Shown piece after piece: positions 22,430 through 33,838 of a DNA stretch of 64,000 nt. Source of the DNA: Fallopia convolvulus. Its lineage: Eukaryota; Streptophyta; Magnoliopsida; Caryophyllales; Polygonaceae. Each line of letters starts with the position of its first letter. Positions within the stretch are counted from its first letter, which is position 1. A model generated the notes under the pieces. The model saw only the letters and a list, made by a program, of their open reading frames with translations, was not told the DNA's origin and searched no databases. Position numbers and translations under genes: made by a program. Where the stretch lies: positions 1,493,001 through 1,557,000 of the forward strand of contig OZ024718.1 of NCBI GenBank assembly GCA_964016875.1, in the 5' to 3' direction.

Positions 22430-24400
22430 TTTTTTAAAAATAATATGTAAATTGACTGCCAAAAGAAAGGCACAAAAATTGTTTTCTTCTTATATTTTGT
22501 ATCAAATGTCTTATTAAATGAAGGTGGGGCATTGGAAAATATTATCCAAACGTCTTTCAATTTTATAGGAAGAGATAATTTATGATCTTAAATGTAGCAT
22601 TGATCATAAATGAACAAAATTTTCAAATTAAGCTATGGTATGATATAACAATGTGCGTAAAATTATATAATTTATATAAAATACACGAGCATTAATTTTC
22701 AAGAGTATTTAGTCTTATATTATTATTATATATAATATAGATAGATATAGATATATAGATTATGAATAGAAAAATCTCAAAGTGGTATAATGCAACAAGT
22801 CCAAGGGACATGCAAGGATGTAGCATGTAGGACAACATCTTCTTCCCACATTAGAAATTTGAAACCAAGTAAGAGGAATATGACACTATAAAACAAAGGT
22901 ATTAGGAATTTTAGTTTGTACTTATCATAGTGGACTACTTATGGTATTTTGGGTCTAATTTATAGAATTTTTTGAAACCCCAAGCCCACGTACCCTAAAA
23001 CCCAACAAAACCAGAACACCAAGCTAGCTTTCCCATGCTTTGTTTGATTCTTGCACTGCTCTTCTCTCCATTTTAGAATACTCCTCAAACTCTTTCATTC
23101 TTGCCCAAGTTCTTCTCCTTTTTAGCATAATCCTCCGACTCTTTTATTTGGTCGAGGGAGAGGTGGCACTCTCCATTCCCTATAGATTTCTAATCATTGG
23201 TTGGAAGATATGAAATAGAAGGAATGAGTGAGTGTTTGAATGAACAAGAGCAAGAAACTAAATAAAATTGAATGGCTAAAGAGGAGGTTAATGACAAACT
23301 TTTATTAGAAAGGAACAACTCTAGACATTTCTCCATCAAATATGCTATTGAAATAATGCGAAGAGAGTTTGAGTGTGAGTTTTTATCCTCTTATCTAACA
23401 TGAGACCCGTCGTAGACAAACGAGGGTGAGAAACCACCAGTAGCGATAATCTCGAAAGAGAAATAAGCTGTCGCAGAATACGATACCTAGAACCCCGAAT
23501 GAGCTAGATCAATGCTAGGATATGCGATACTGAAGCTGACTAGCCAGGTGTGTAGCGTATCACTCTTTGTAGAAGCTGTAAAGTAGAGGGCACATGCACA
23601 TATATGCATCCAACACAGGCCTATAGCTAGGATCTTGACAACCTTAATGCCAAAAGGCAAGGAAAGGGTCTCGTCCTAAGAAACTCGTATGTTGTGTCCT
23701 GCCACGAATAGATGTGCCTCATCTGTACGAGTCTCAGCTAGAATAAAGATACTAGTGTATGGTGATGTTGACAAATTTGTATAAGAGAATTACAATCAAA
23801 TATTAGACTATGCATTCCAATAAAATGTCAAATAAAGAGAAATAAGACAATGCATTGTATAGTGTGCAACAAGTTCATATAGAATAGCAGCATGTCGGAT
23901 CAATATAATCAGCATGCCTGATCGGTGCAACAGGTCTATGGCTATGGACATGGGTGGAGCATATTTCGATCATTCCATCGGTGTTTTACTATATTATAGT
24001 GACATTGGTGGAGTTTGGTTTCTTTGTCTATCCCCCGTTATGCTTACTGATTAACAATTTCATTTTCAACGTGATTTTCATAGTCAACACTTTCATCTAA
24101 ATAGTTCGTCTTTCAACAGGCATGTTTGTAAACACTTTCTAATCTTTGATTTATAATTATATGTATGCTAATTTATTAGAATTTCATGTGGTTGTTAGAA
24201 AGCTTAGAAGGCCACTTCGGAAATGTGAGATTCAACTGAGCAATCAAATTAGCAAAAAATCCAAGAACTTAAAAGATATGGAGTCCCAATTTAGAAGTCT
24301 GTGTACTTCACGAATAATTTGATTGTACCCTGCTTGTGACAAGTTGTACTCAGTCATGTGCCTTAAAAAATTATCCACTGCAGACAATAATGGCACAAAA
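22430..24400. other. Gene-free interval
   Basis: No coding exon or clear element was recognised. The stretch 23400-23780 has a more balanced base composition than its surroundings (for example gtcgtagacaaacgagggtg and cgataatctcgaaag) but no ORF; its origin is unknown. Confidence 0.4.
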
Positions 24401-24403
24401 CAA

Positions 24404-24793
24404 CTAGAATACAATGGCAGTATTAAAAACCATCCTCTGACAAGGATTCAAATTATCAAATATATGCAACCTAATCCCAAAGAAGTTCAAATTATTAAGG
24501 CTTGAGTTGGAGGGTTCCTCCATAGCGGGTGGCGATTGGGCCAAATGTGTCTCTTCATGTGCAATCCATTGATGATAGTTCTTAACAAAATCTTTCAAGA
24601 ATAAATGAACCCGGACAGTTTCCACATCCTCGAATTTCTCATTCTTGCATTTAATACAAGGACATCTTATTTTCTCTCATCCATCAAATGCACTTGTGAA
24701 GCCGCAAAAACGTTCAACTCCATCAATAAATTGTTGATTCCATTCACCTCTTTGTGATAAATATCTAATGTACATCCAATTACGATCATCCAT
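24404..24793 (-). pseudogene. CACTA transposase-associated domain fragment
   Basis: From ATG at 24793 the frame reads MDDRNWMYIRYLSQRGEW, then GVERFCGFTSAFDG, one in-frame TGA, then KIRCPCIKCKN and VRVHLFLKDFVKNYHQWIAH. This is the conserved N-terminal zinc-binding module of plant En/Spm transposases (C-x-C-x2-C followed by HL...F...Y-x2-W-x-x-H). Downstream transposase is absent. Confidence 0.8.
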
Positions 24794-26005
24794 GTGTACT
24801 GAATGACCTACAATCAAAATATACCACTACATTACATTTAATGAAAAAGAAATTATAATACTCTTTATTTAAGTTATCCATGCATATAGTCATGAATTTG
24901 ACCAAAAAAAACATATTCAACAATTTTAGCCACTAAATAGGCCATAAATATGTAATTGAGGCTAAATTGTAAATAGAAAGCTTCAACATTATCCTCAAAC
25001 TTATTCGAGAGAAATTTTAAAACATACGATTAGCCTCAAATTAACTTAACCTCATATCAAAGTTTCGTGGATGAATAGCCTCGAAATAATAAACTCAAGG
25101 CCAACTTTAAAGCCCTTAGCCACGAATTTAGCCTCAAGTTCATCTTTTCGAGTCTATTTATTTGAAAAAGGTGATTTTGATACTAGTTCACTTTGTTTTG
25201 CTCTTATCTATTTACATTATGGATCTATTCTTTTTCTTCTCATACATCATAAATATCTTTTTGTTTAACTACACATGAAATATATGCTTAACACTTCGAT
25301 CATATATATATGAAGTTTAACACAAAGTATTGAACCACACAAGTAATTACATAATATAACTAGGATTATATAAACCCTTAACCACAAAATTATTAAAAAG
25401 AGAATGATACATACCAATTAATTTGATAACCTTTTGCAAAGCTTCTAAGTAGATCTTCCCAAAAATTAGATTGTATATGGAATTGCAAGGAACTTGAAAA
25501 TCAGGAAAGAAAACAAAACGGTAGAATGGACTTGAAAATGAGATTGAAAATGTTCTAGTAAAACGAAAACACTAAACTACAATAAATAAGGTTGGTAAAA
25601 AGTGTTCATGCATTAAATAAGGTTGGTGGAATTTAGTCTCGAAGTGAGCCTCGAATATGGCCTCAAAACTTTGATTTTCTATTTAGCCTCGGTTCTAGCC
25701 TCAACGCCTTGTTTTGAGGCTAAATGCGCACGAATATAGCCTCCTCTCTAACCTTGAATGCATTTTAAGGGGAAACAACCTCGAATGTTAGGCTCGAAAT
25801 TGGCCATGATTGTAGTTCGCGTCTGTTTAGTTTCGAATGTGGCTACGAATTTACTTTTAGAGGTTATTTAGCCCCGAATTATAATCTCGAAATATATTAT
25901 TTAATGTCATTTAGCCTATACTTTTGATGCTAAATTTGGTGGCAGTAGCCACAAATATCCCTTCAAATATTTTCGAGGTGGCTATGGTGCCGTTTTCTAG
26001 CAGTG
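24404..26005 (-). mobile_element. CACTA (En/Spm) transposon, 5' end with partial transposase
   Basis: Read on the minus strand the element starts at 26005 with CACTGCTAGAAAACGGC, a typical CACTA terminus. It is followed by about 370 bp (26005-25630), plus a second patch near 25150-24950, of densely repeated motifs such as tagcctcgaat and gaggctaaat in both orientations; these are the subterminal repeats of CACTA elements. A transposase-associated domain starts at 24793. The other terminus was not found, so the element is truncated. Confidence 0.78.
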
Positions 26006-26181
26006 ATAGTTAAATGTTTTCACTATATATTGTCATCTTATTTCCACTAATTTATGTTTTAAGAAATTGATAAAAAAAATAATTATCCACCAAATTTTCA
26101 ACCAATGAGTAAACAAAATTGCATCAAAAAATAAAAATAACGTGCTATTGAAAATTTCTCAATAACAATACACTTGCCTTA

Positions 26182-26735
26182 TTAATTCAATAGCCGCCCA
26201 TAACTTATATTTACACACATGCCTAAATTGATACCACCAACAAAAAATAATTGATCACAAATACAGGCTGCTGGTATCCCAACCACCACACCACCGGCAC
26301 CACCAACCTCCTGGTGGTGCCACCACCATAGAACACCCAACTCCGACAACTTCGTCCGCCCCGTTACACCATTCTGTTGATTTAGCGTCCAAGATTTATC
26401 TCTAACGGAGAAATTCACAATCCCACTACCCTTCCCGTCTCCATCCCGCAACCGGTAACTCAACAACCGTTCACAATCACGAGCCACGTGTCCCGCCACT
26501 GGAACGTTGGCAGCACCGACCGTCTCGCTCTTGACCTTCCCCATCAGCATCGATTTCCGCGAGACACGCACTCGAAACTCATGTGATGTCGTCGATGCGT
26601 AGGCACGCCCATGTCCACTTTAAGCCTCATGTTCCACGTGGCGGAAGTCTCGCCTTTCACCATCTCAACCGTGTTAGTGTTCTGCCACATGGTTGGGATA
26701 CCAGGCAGCTGGTATTCCAACCACCACACCACCAA
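26182..26735 (-). pseudogene. Truncated, frameshifted second copy of the C2-domain gene
   Basis: This segment repeats the middle and end of the neighbouring C2 gene. It starts at the equivalent of STWQSTSTVQMAKGE (here MWQNTNTVEMVKGE) and lacks the 5' end. It has a one-base deletion near 26560 that throws the frame from MSFE into CVSRGNRC, then continues in another frame through KVKSETVGAANVPV, GHVARDCERLLSYRLRD and GIVNFSVRDKSWTLNQQ to GGVVVGIPAA. At the point where the upstream copy stops (TAG), this copy has CAG, and the reading frame continues for another 47 or so codons. It cannot encode a C2 protein because of the missing start and the frameshift. Confidence 0.82.
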
Positions 26736-26802
26736 CCTCCTGGTGGTGTCGCCACCATGGAAAACCCAACTCCGACAACTTCGTCCGCCCTGCTACACCC
26801 TT

Positions 26803-27267
26803 CTATTGATTTAGCGTCCAAGATTTAGCCCTAACCGAAAAATTCACAATCCCACTACCCTCCCCCTCCCGATCCCTCAACCGGTAACTCAACAACCGTT
26901 CACAATCACGAGCCACGTGTCCCGCCACCAAATCTGTCACCGGAACACTGGCAGCGCCGACCGTCTCGCTCTTGACCTTCCCCGTCGGCATCGACTTCCG
27001 CAAGACACTCACCACGAAACTCACGTGATGTCGATGCATAGGTACGCCCATGCCCACTTTAAGCCTCGCGTTCCACGTGGCGGAAGTCTCCCCTTTCGCC
27101 ATCTGAACCGTGCTCGTGCTCTGCCACGTGGACTCTTCGTCTGAGTCCACGTGGACGGACACGAGCACGGTGTTTCTCTTCTTGCTCTTGTTCGGTATGA
27201 CTAGCGATTCCGCCGATAACACCGTGATTTCTAGGTCAAGTGGCGTCGTTACCAAATATTGTTGCAT
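26803..27267 (-). CDS. C2-domain protein, BAP1/BAP2-like
   Basis: A 154-residue single-exon ORF. LDLEITVLSAESLVIPNK at residues 10-27 is the first strand of a C2 domain. It is followed by TVLVSVHVDSDEESTWQS, KGETSATWNARLKVGM, VSFVVSVLRKSM, GAASVPVTDLV, ERLLSYRLRD and GIVNFSVRAK, the strand order of small plant C2 proteins such as BON1-associated proteins, which bind phospholipid membranes and copines in defence signalling. The function here is inferred from the fold only. The ORF stops just after KSWTLNQ at a TAG where the broken downstream copy has CAG, and the following 100 or so bases still resemble coding sequence, so this copy has probably lost its C-terminal tail. The C2 domain itself looks complete. 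Confidence 0.8.
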   Translation of the reverse strand: MQQYLVTTPLDLEITVLSAESLVIPNKSKKRNTVLVSVHVDSDEESTWQSTSTVQMAKGETSATWNARLKVGMGVPMHRHHVSFVVSVLRKSMPTGKVKSETVGAASVPVTDLVAGHVARDCERLLSYRLRDREGEGSGIVNFSVRAKSWTLNQ

Positions 27268-27679
27268 TTTTTCCCTCTATACACACACTAACTTAGATTT
27301 CAAATTGGATTAAGAAACTAAGATCGATGTTTTTATTTTTATAGGGTGTGGTTAGGAAGGAGAAGTGGTGTTTCGTTGGAACGTTTAGTGTGTGTGCAAC
27401 GTAAGCGTTATGAATGTGCAAAGCGGGGCCCACGTTTGACAATTTGACCGAGTAAAAATAGTGTGCCGAGGGGAAGTTACATGATAAGTTCGGATGGGGT
27501 TCGGTTTGATGACGTGTTTTTATGTTATTGGTTGTTGTGGAATGAGTTGTACTTTGCGCCGTCAAAGCCGTTGACTGGCATGTTGGACATTACAAGTAGT
27601 ATCGAGGATGTTGAAAAGGTCAACATTTTTTATCTTGAAATTTATACTACAAGATTAGTCAATCTATGTAGTCACAATA

Positions 27680-28170
27680 CGTATAATATATGTTAAATTC
27701 CGACGGACGATTATTAAATTATATATGCGATGTTGGATTATTAATCATTTTATGTATGAGGTTGAAATCCATCTTTTAATAATTAGAGTTATTAAATCAA
27801 TTTTAAGTATATATAAATTATTTTCTTAACATGTCATTAGCATCTTAATCTTTTTTAGCTACCACGTTAGATTTTAAAGGACTGTAATTACTCGGGATGC
27901 GATGTCCGATTGTTAACCATTTCATATTTTTTTCGGTCTTGTCTTTGACTCGTCCGGTTCAATCGGTCAGACACCGCTTTAAATCCGAACCGGGTACTTC
28001 TCAATCAAAATCCACCTACTAATCAATAAATAGAATTATTAACATCTCAATCAATTTTAGCTATATACACAAATTATTTTTTTTGAATGGGTTATTAGCA
28101 TCTCAATCTTTTTTAGTTACCCTGTTAAATTTTAGCGGATGTAATTAACCAGAGTGTGATATCGAAGATT
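27680..28170. repeat. Imperfect tandem repeat, units of about 175-260 bp
   Basis: Units begin at about 27694, 27868 and 28130 with ttaaattcc/ttagatttt and share attattaacc/attgttaacc, aacatctcaatc, ttttagctatata and ttagcatctcaatctttttt. The same repeat occurs at about 33000-33320 downstream of the second thioesterase gene. Confidence 0.7.
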
Positions 28171-28281
28171 TACATTGGCAAATAAAAATACATGAAATAT
28201 TAAGGAAATATAGATTGATTGTGAATGCATTATCCTACTAGTAAATAATTTTCATACAATCCAACCATTATCAAAACAAGT

Positions 28282-31200
28282 TTAAAGTTTGGATGCAGGA
28301 AAAATGTGAAAGAAAGTAGCTTGAGAGGTATACACTAACTTCTTCGTGTTTTTGATTAGGAATTTTGTGGCAACAACCGTCATGTTTCTTCCACTCTTTA
28401 ACAAGGAGGCTTCCACAATCAACTCAGCCTGCACGTAATAACAAAAATAACACCATGACAACAGAAATATTATAGGGGGCTAATTGTTAGACTCGGGACT
28501 GAAATAATCGGGTGATGTGTCGTTTTTTTTAATAATCTAGCATATAATTAAAGTCGGGATCCACATTTCTAACCCAAAAACTTATGTTAATTATGGTGTG
28601 TAACAAAAATGGTATAGAGGGAGCGTTTGGTTATCGGGTTTGAGGAATGAGATATGAGTAATGAAATCAAAATTCAATACCTAGCGTTTGTTTAACCAAT
28701 GTTTATGTTTGAAATCGATACCTCATACCGAGCGGGTGTGAGTTTCTCATACCTCTCATATAGTTTGGGTTTAGGAATTCATTTTAAGTGGGAATGAAAT
28801 TTAGTCAATTTTGTACTTTTCAGAAATCTTCTTCTAGGCTTCCATTTCGAAGGTTGTGGATGCAATTTTGATTAATATGCTTAGATCTTTACATATTTCT
28901 TTTTACATATGAATTCTTGATCACAACGATAAGAAAACTGGTTGAAGTTTTAGAGGTGATAAAGCTGTAGAGGCAAGGATGCGAGGAAGATGAAGGAGAT
29001 GTGAGGATGAAGATGAAGCATATGCGAGAGTGGCGAGGGTCCATGAAATTCAGTGCAATCTATCATACTCCACTTAATTATTTATCTTACTAAATTATGA
29101 TTAATTTTTTTAAATATATTCATACTCTAAATGCTTATTCTTATATATTTATACATTTTTATAATAAAAGTCATTTTTATTATTTTTTACGTTAAATTTT
29201 TTAAATAATCTCCTTTTTAGCTTTTAAAAATATTTTGGCTTGAAATTTGTATCACAAAATCGGTTTTTGTCGGTTTTAGATAAAAAAAAAGGTTATTCTT
29301 TGAAAAATTCGAACCGAACCGAAATCAGACCAACCGAAACTAAAATTTGAAAATTTCATCAACCGAAATATCGGTTTTAATTCGGCTTAAAATTTCGGTT
29401 TAAATCGATCCATGCTCGATCCTACTGGCAAATTCTCTTTTCTAAACGTAGGTATGAACCCTACCTAAATTTAAAGCATTATTTAAACCTATGTCTTGCC
29501 TTATTCATCTCCATCCCTAATCCCAATCTCATTCCTTATTACAACTCAATTCTAAATTTGGTACTAATAAATGGGCCCTAGAGGTGGTTGGCTTGTCCAC
29601 CACTTATGTCCACACATGTAATGCAATCCTATAGATTCGTGAGCCTTAAATGCATGCATGACACAAGTCCAATTCCGGAAACCCCTCTTTGTCCATATCT
29701 TATTGCCTACTCAAGTCACAAATTAGTTGTACCTAATTAATTATCACCATTTCAAGCAAAAAAATAAAAAAAAATTTTATCACCATTACCATTCTTAGAG
29801 TCATCACACAAGTCGCTACTCGCTAGTATTAGGTGCTCGTTAAAAGTATTCCGGTGGAGTTATTAAAATAACTTTATGGGTGAAGTTATTAAAATCTTAT
29901 AAAAAAATTAATGAATTCGTCGAAAAAAATTAAAAAGAAAAAAATTATAAGTTGATATGGAGAGAGAAGAATCCAATCTTAGACGTTAAATTGTTCTTTA
30001 ACGATCAGGATCTTCTCAACTCTATTGATGGAGTTTTTTCACAACTCCACTTGAACTAAAAACACACTTTAAAACTTAATTAAACCAACTTGCATGTGGA
30101 AGTAGAAAACCTATGCCCACAAATTAAAATTGGCTTAAAATAAAAATATGAAAACTTATTATCTTAGAATTTAATAATTTAATATATATTTTCAATGTAA
30201 TTCTAGAATTTTATTAGAACTAGGACAAAATAAATAAATCTATGTTATTTTTAGAATGTTTTAATATTAATTGAATAAAAAATATCAAATATTATAAATA
30301 GAGATTTTAAACTAAAAAAGCCAAATATTGTGAATCGGAGATAGTATGTAAAATATATTTTGTAATTTTGTGCAATAATTGTTTTATTAAACTCACATTC
30401 ATAGTTGCGGCCGAGAGATAAGAGAGGCTAACATCGCCGGTGACCAACTCCTTATCCTCCGCAACCACCGTCCTCACACACGCAACCGCTACTCTCTCCG
30501 CCACCACCGCCACCGCCCCGCCATTCAATCCATTGTAACCGTTCTTCATCCAAATATAAAAACTATTCAAAATCAAAATTCAACAACAACAACAAAAATA
30601 TTGACCATTTGATCTAGTGTAGTTCCGTTTCACGGAATCTGGAAGGTTAGGATTGACCAACAAGGCTAGATGCATATCAAGAAGTCTATCTCACAACGGG
30701 AAATAAAGTATTCCCTCCGTTTTAAAATAGTTGTTCTTAAAGCCATTTTTTTGTTTTAAAATACTTGTTCATCTAACTTTTTTTTTCCATTTATACCCTT
30801 ATCTATACCCCACATTACACATATCCCAAAATTTGTTTTTTTAGTTGAATCTCCCAAAGTGTACTTTTAGGGGTAGTTTTGGAAAAAAAATTCCTTAATA
30901 AGTGTGAAATTTTATCTAAGATCAACTATGTTGAAACGGAGAGAGTAATAAATTGCCTAAATTAAATATATACTCTCGGGTTACTCCCATCACCAATTGG
31001 TTTTAAGATAGAATCACATGGGCTTATGTGATAGGCATGTTGCACACGTGCGTTGAGACAGTGGTATTTGACCCACCGAACTTTAACAATGCAAACAGGA
31101 TGTGCCTAGAATAACCCGAAAGGACCAACTAACACCAAACAACAACACGCGAAGCCAACAAAAGCAACCCAAACACAAAATAAAGCACAAAACCGCATAG

Positions 31201-31492
31201 CAACAAAAACAAATTCAATTCTTACAACGACGGAAGGAACGACGGAGAAAGAGCACGTGACTTTGCCACGAGAAATGGAGTCCACCTTAAGAAGGTGGCG
31301 CACCAGATCCGAATAGAAGTCCTTGGTGTGGTCGGCCCGGCCCGGGAGGCTCGGGTCGAACGCTCCGAGCTCGGCTAGGAAGGACACGACTTTATCCACA
31401 TGGGCCGGATTCATGTCGCCGGAGATCGGTCTTTTTGTGGTTGCTTTGGTGGCGGGATCGTACGCCGGCGGCGACGACAATTTACAATCCAT
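28282..31492 (-). CDS. Thioesterase A: hotdog-fold acyl-CoA thioesterase 13-like
   Basis: Three exons: 31492-31226, 30543-30397 and 28428-28282, all phase 0 with GT-AG borders (introns of 682 and 1968 bp), giving 186 residues. A polar N-terminus is followed by FDPSLPGRADHTKDFYSDL, then GKVTCSFSV. Exon 2 gives NGYNGLNGGAVAVVAERVAV, the helix-turn of a 4HBT hotdog domain (LNGG replaces the usual LHGG, and Glu stands where human ACOT13 has its catalytic Asp). Next come GDVSLSYLSAA, then exon 3 AELIVEASLLKSGRN and KNTKKLVYTSQATFFHI, ending SKL. Members of this superfamily hydrolyse acyl-CoA or related thioesters; the substrate is unknown. The terminal SKL resembles a type-1 peroxisomal targeting signal. 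First of three tandem paralogues. Confidence 0.88.
29240..29440. mobile_element. Remnant of a hAT-type MITE in thioesterase A intron 2
   Basis: Text such as tcggttttagataaa, gttattctttga, ttcgaaccgaaccg and aatttcggtttaaat matches the interior and right half of the MITE at 40415-40796. The left terminus is lost and the right end (catgctcgatccta) is degraded. Confidence 0.65.
30580..30700 (-). repeat. SINE-like repeat with CAA tail next to exon 2
   Basis: A caacaacaacaac tract is followed by gtgtagttccgtttcacgga, a small hairpin, and then tctggaaggttagg. It shares this arrangement with the PEX11 intron repeat at 6205-6330. Class is inferred. Confidence 0.4.
30711..30945. mobile_element. Stowaway-type MITE in thioesterase A intron 1
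   Basis: Ends ttccctccgttttaaaata and, inverted, ctctctccgtttcaacata, flanked by TA on both sides (30709-30710 and 30946-30947). This is the CTCCCTCCGT signature of Stowaway/Tc1-mariner MITEs. Length 235 bp. Confidence 0.85.
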
Positions 31493-31784
31493 TGGGTTTA
31501 TTGATTTTTATCAAACCTCTATGGCTCTATCCCTCTTTAGTTAAGTTGTTTGGTCTACCTATATATTATAATGTATGTATGGTCTCACCTTTCTCACAAT
31601 AGCAATGTGTAATATGAAATTGGGTTTGATATCTCAATTGAATATTAAGATAAGATTTCGTTGAATATTGTATTCGTTGAGCAACCCAAGACGAATAGTC
31701 ATATATGTCACGTCAAAGACTCAAAGTTGCATTGTTATTAAGTATAATAGTATATATATTATTTTATAATACAAACCAACAAGC

Positions 31785-31980
31785 ATGTAGCGTAGTGGGA
31801 GGGGCTATACTTTCTTTCGTTGAGATCGAGTATTTGATTCTCAATGGATGAGAAATGAACTTGTTGGGAGAGCAGATCCCACCCAAAAATAAAGAGGCCC
31901 TCGCGAAACTCGAACTCCAGACATAGGCGTTTGATGGAGCAAAGCTCTCCGTGAACTGAGGTGACAATGACAAAAAAAAA
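31785..31980 (+). repeat. Candidate tRNA-derived SINE
   Basis: tagcgtagtgg at about 31797 fits a pol III A box, and gatcgagtatttgattctc about 30 bases later is a weak B-box-like block. The unit ends in gacaaaaaaaaa. A target duplication was not identified, so the call is tentative. Weak minus-strand ORFs overlapping it are not considered genes. Confidence 0.45.
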
Positions 31981-32148
31981 GTATATTATTTTAGAATGCC
32001 TAGTAAAATGTGTTGTCAATGCATGTGCTTAATATATACAGTACAACGATTGTAAGTATAATAATACTAATATTAGCTGTTCGGTGGCATTTGATTCGCG
32101 TCTCTAATCTATGCTTACTACAACGATTAAAAATAAAAGATATACTAA

Positions 32149-32906
32149 TAGGGTTGGACATTATTCGTGGGTGACTAACACACACGTTTTATCCGACCTA
32201 ATTATATAGGTGAAAAACCGTAATGAAGTGGGTGATGGGTGGATCGGATGACGGGTGAAATGGGTGACGGGTCAGATATGGGTGAAATTTTACACCCGTT
32301 TAACCTGACCCATCCCACCACTCGTTTCACCCGTCTACCACGCGTAAAAAATTACCCTAAATTAAAATTAGGTTTAGTTTTTTTTTTCCTAAAAGAAAGT
32401 TTGGGACTTGAGGGCTTTTTTTTAAAAATAAATTGGGTTCTTTCTTAAATAATAAAACTATACAGACCATAAAGGCTAAATCTCTAATGGAATGCCATTA
32501 CGATACTATCAACGTTTTTGCTAAGAGGTCTGAATGACCTAGGAAAACTTGTTTTAATGAGAGGAAGTTGAGGATTACTGTTGGAACTTAAGCAAATGAA
32601 ACATATAGAAAAACATATGTTAATTTTTACGGATAAAATATTTGAGAATATCTTGGATATCACTTCAATAATCAGATTGTTGCATTAACTAGCTTTTTTT
32701 ATATTAATTCTGAAATTTTATAAAATTTTATTATAATTTTAGAATTCGTGGGTGACGAGTCACCCGACTCACCCGCAGGTGACGGGTGGGTTGGATATGA
32801 GTGAAAGATTCCACGGATAATGGTGGGTCAGGTAATACAATTTATTTCGCGAGTTGGGTGATGAAAGTGCTCCATCCACCCATAACCTGACCCATGACCT
32901 ACCCTA
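32149..32906. mobile_element. Non-autonomous hAT-type element, 758 bp
   Basis: Starts TAGGGTTGGACATT and ends with the inverse of TAGGGTAGGTCATG. The flanking 8-mers tatactaa (32141-32148) and tatacgaa (32907-32914) match at 7 of 8. Subterminal gggtgacgggt/acccgtt motifs are abundant at both ends. Confidence 0.82.
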
Positions 32907-32999
32907 TATACGAAGTGATTATCCGTTTGATGAAGTGTTCCACCTGATATATAGGGTCGTAGTCATACATGGTACGACGGGTAAAACTAGTTATGTATA

Positions 33000-33320
33000 A
33001 TATACATAGTATGTTAGATTCCGGCAAGCCATGATTGGGGTGCGATGTCGGATTATTAACCACTGAATATGTAAGGTCGGAATTTTCTATCTATAGTTAT
33101 TAATATCTCAATCTATTTTAGCTATATATATAAATTATTAGTTTTAAACGGGTCATTAGCATTTCAATCTTTTTTAGGTACTATGTTAGATTTCAACGGA
33201 CTGTGATTAAACGGGGTGCGACGTCATATTATTAACCATTTCATATATAATCGGAATTCACCTTTTAATAACCTAGAATAAATAACATCTCAATCTATTT
33301 TAGCTATATATACGCATGCT
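33000..33320. repeat. Tandem repeat shared with the region downstream of thioesterase A
   Basis: Two units starting at about 33014 and 33187 carry ggggtgcga, attattaacca, catctcaatctattttagc and ttagcatttcaatc. They are homologous to 27680-28170. Position downstream of paralogues A and B suggests they were copied with the genes. Confidence 0.7.
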
Positions 33321-33838
33321 AACTACAATATGCGCTAATATTCGACGTTTTTGGATCAAGATTTTTGCATATTGTCGAGAAAAAATATGGACGAGCGAAA
33401 GGATACTTTCAGATTCCGACACCTTTTAATGTGAAAGAAATAAGCAGATACATAAATATTAAAACATAACCATCGCGCACAATACACATAATCCCTTATG
33501 ATGTGGGACGAGACTCCAACAACTTACTTAGAAAAAAAAACTCATCGCTTCCAAACATGCAAATTTTCTAAAAGTTATTCATTAAACCATTACAAAGAAG
33601 CGTTTCATTGGAAAATAAAAACACATTCTATATCAAAGAAAATATAGAATGTGAATACACCCAAGTAAATGGACGGAGACATGGATCGAACCTAATACTT
33701 TCCAACATCTTCATACCTCTGAATAATTATCATTGCTAAAGACCTAAGAAGTCATTATTAGGCTGCCCCAAAGTAGTTGGAGGCATTATGCTACTAGTAA
33801 CATAGTTCACGTACATTCCAATCTTTATGAAGCTCAGG

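Noticed and set aside
28618..29585. Possible PIF-type element starting gggagcgtttggt in thioesterase A intron 2
   Set aside because: The proposed opposite end (gggcccatttatt, inverted) matches poorly and no trinucleotide duplication is clear.
31759..32019. Minus-strand ORFs of 69-86 codons
   Set aside because: They fall on the SINE-like repeat and show no domain.
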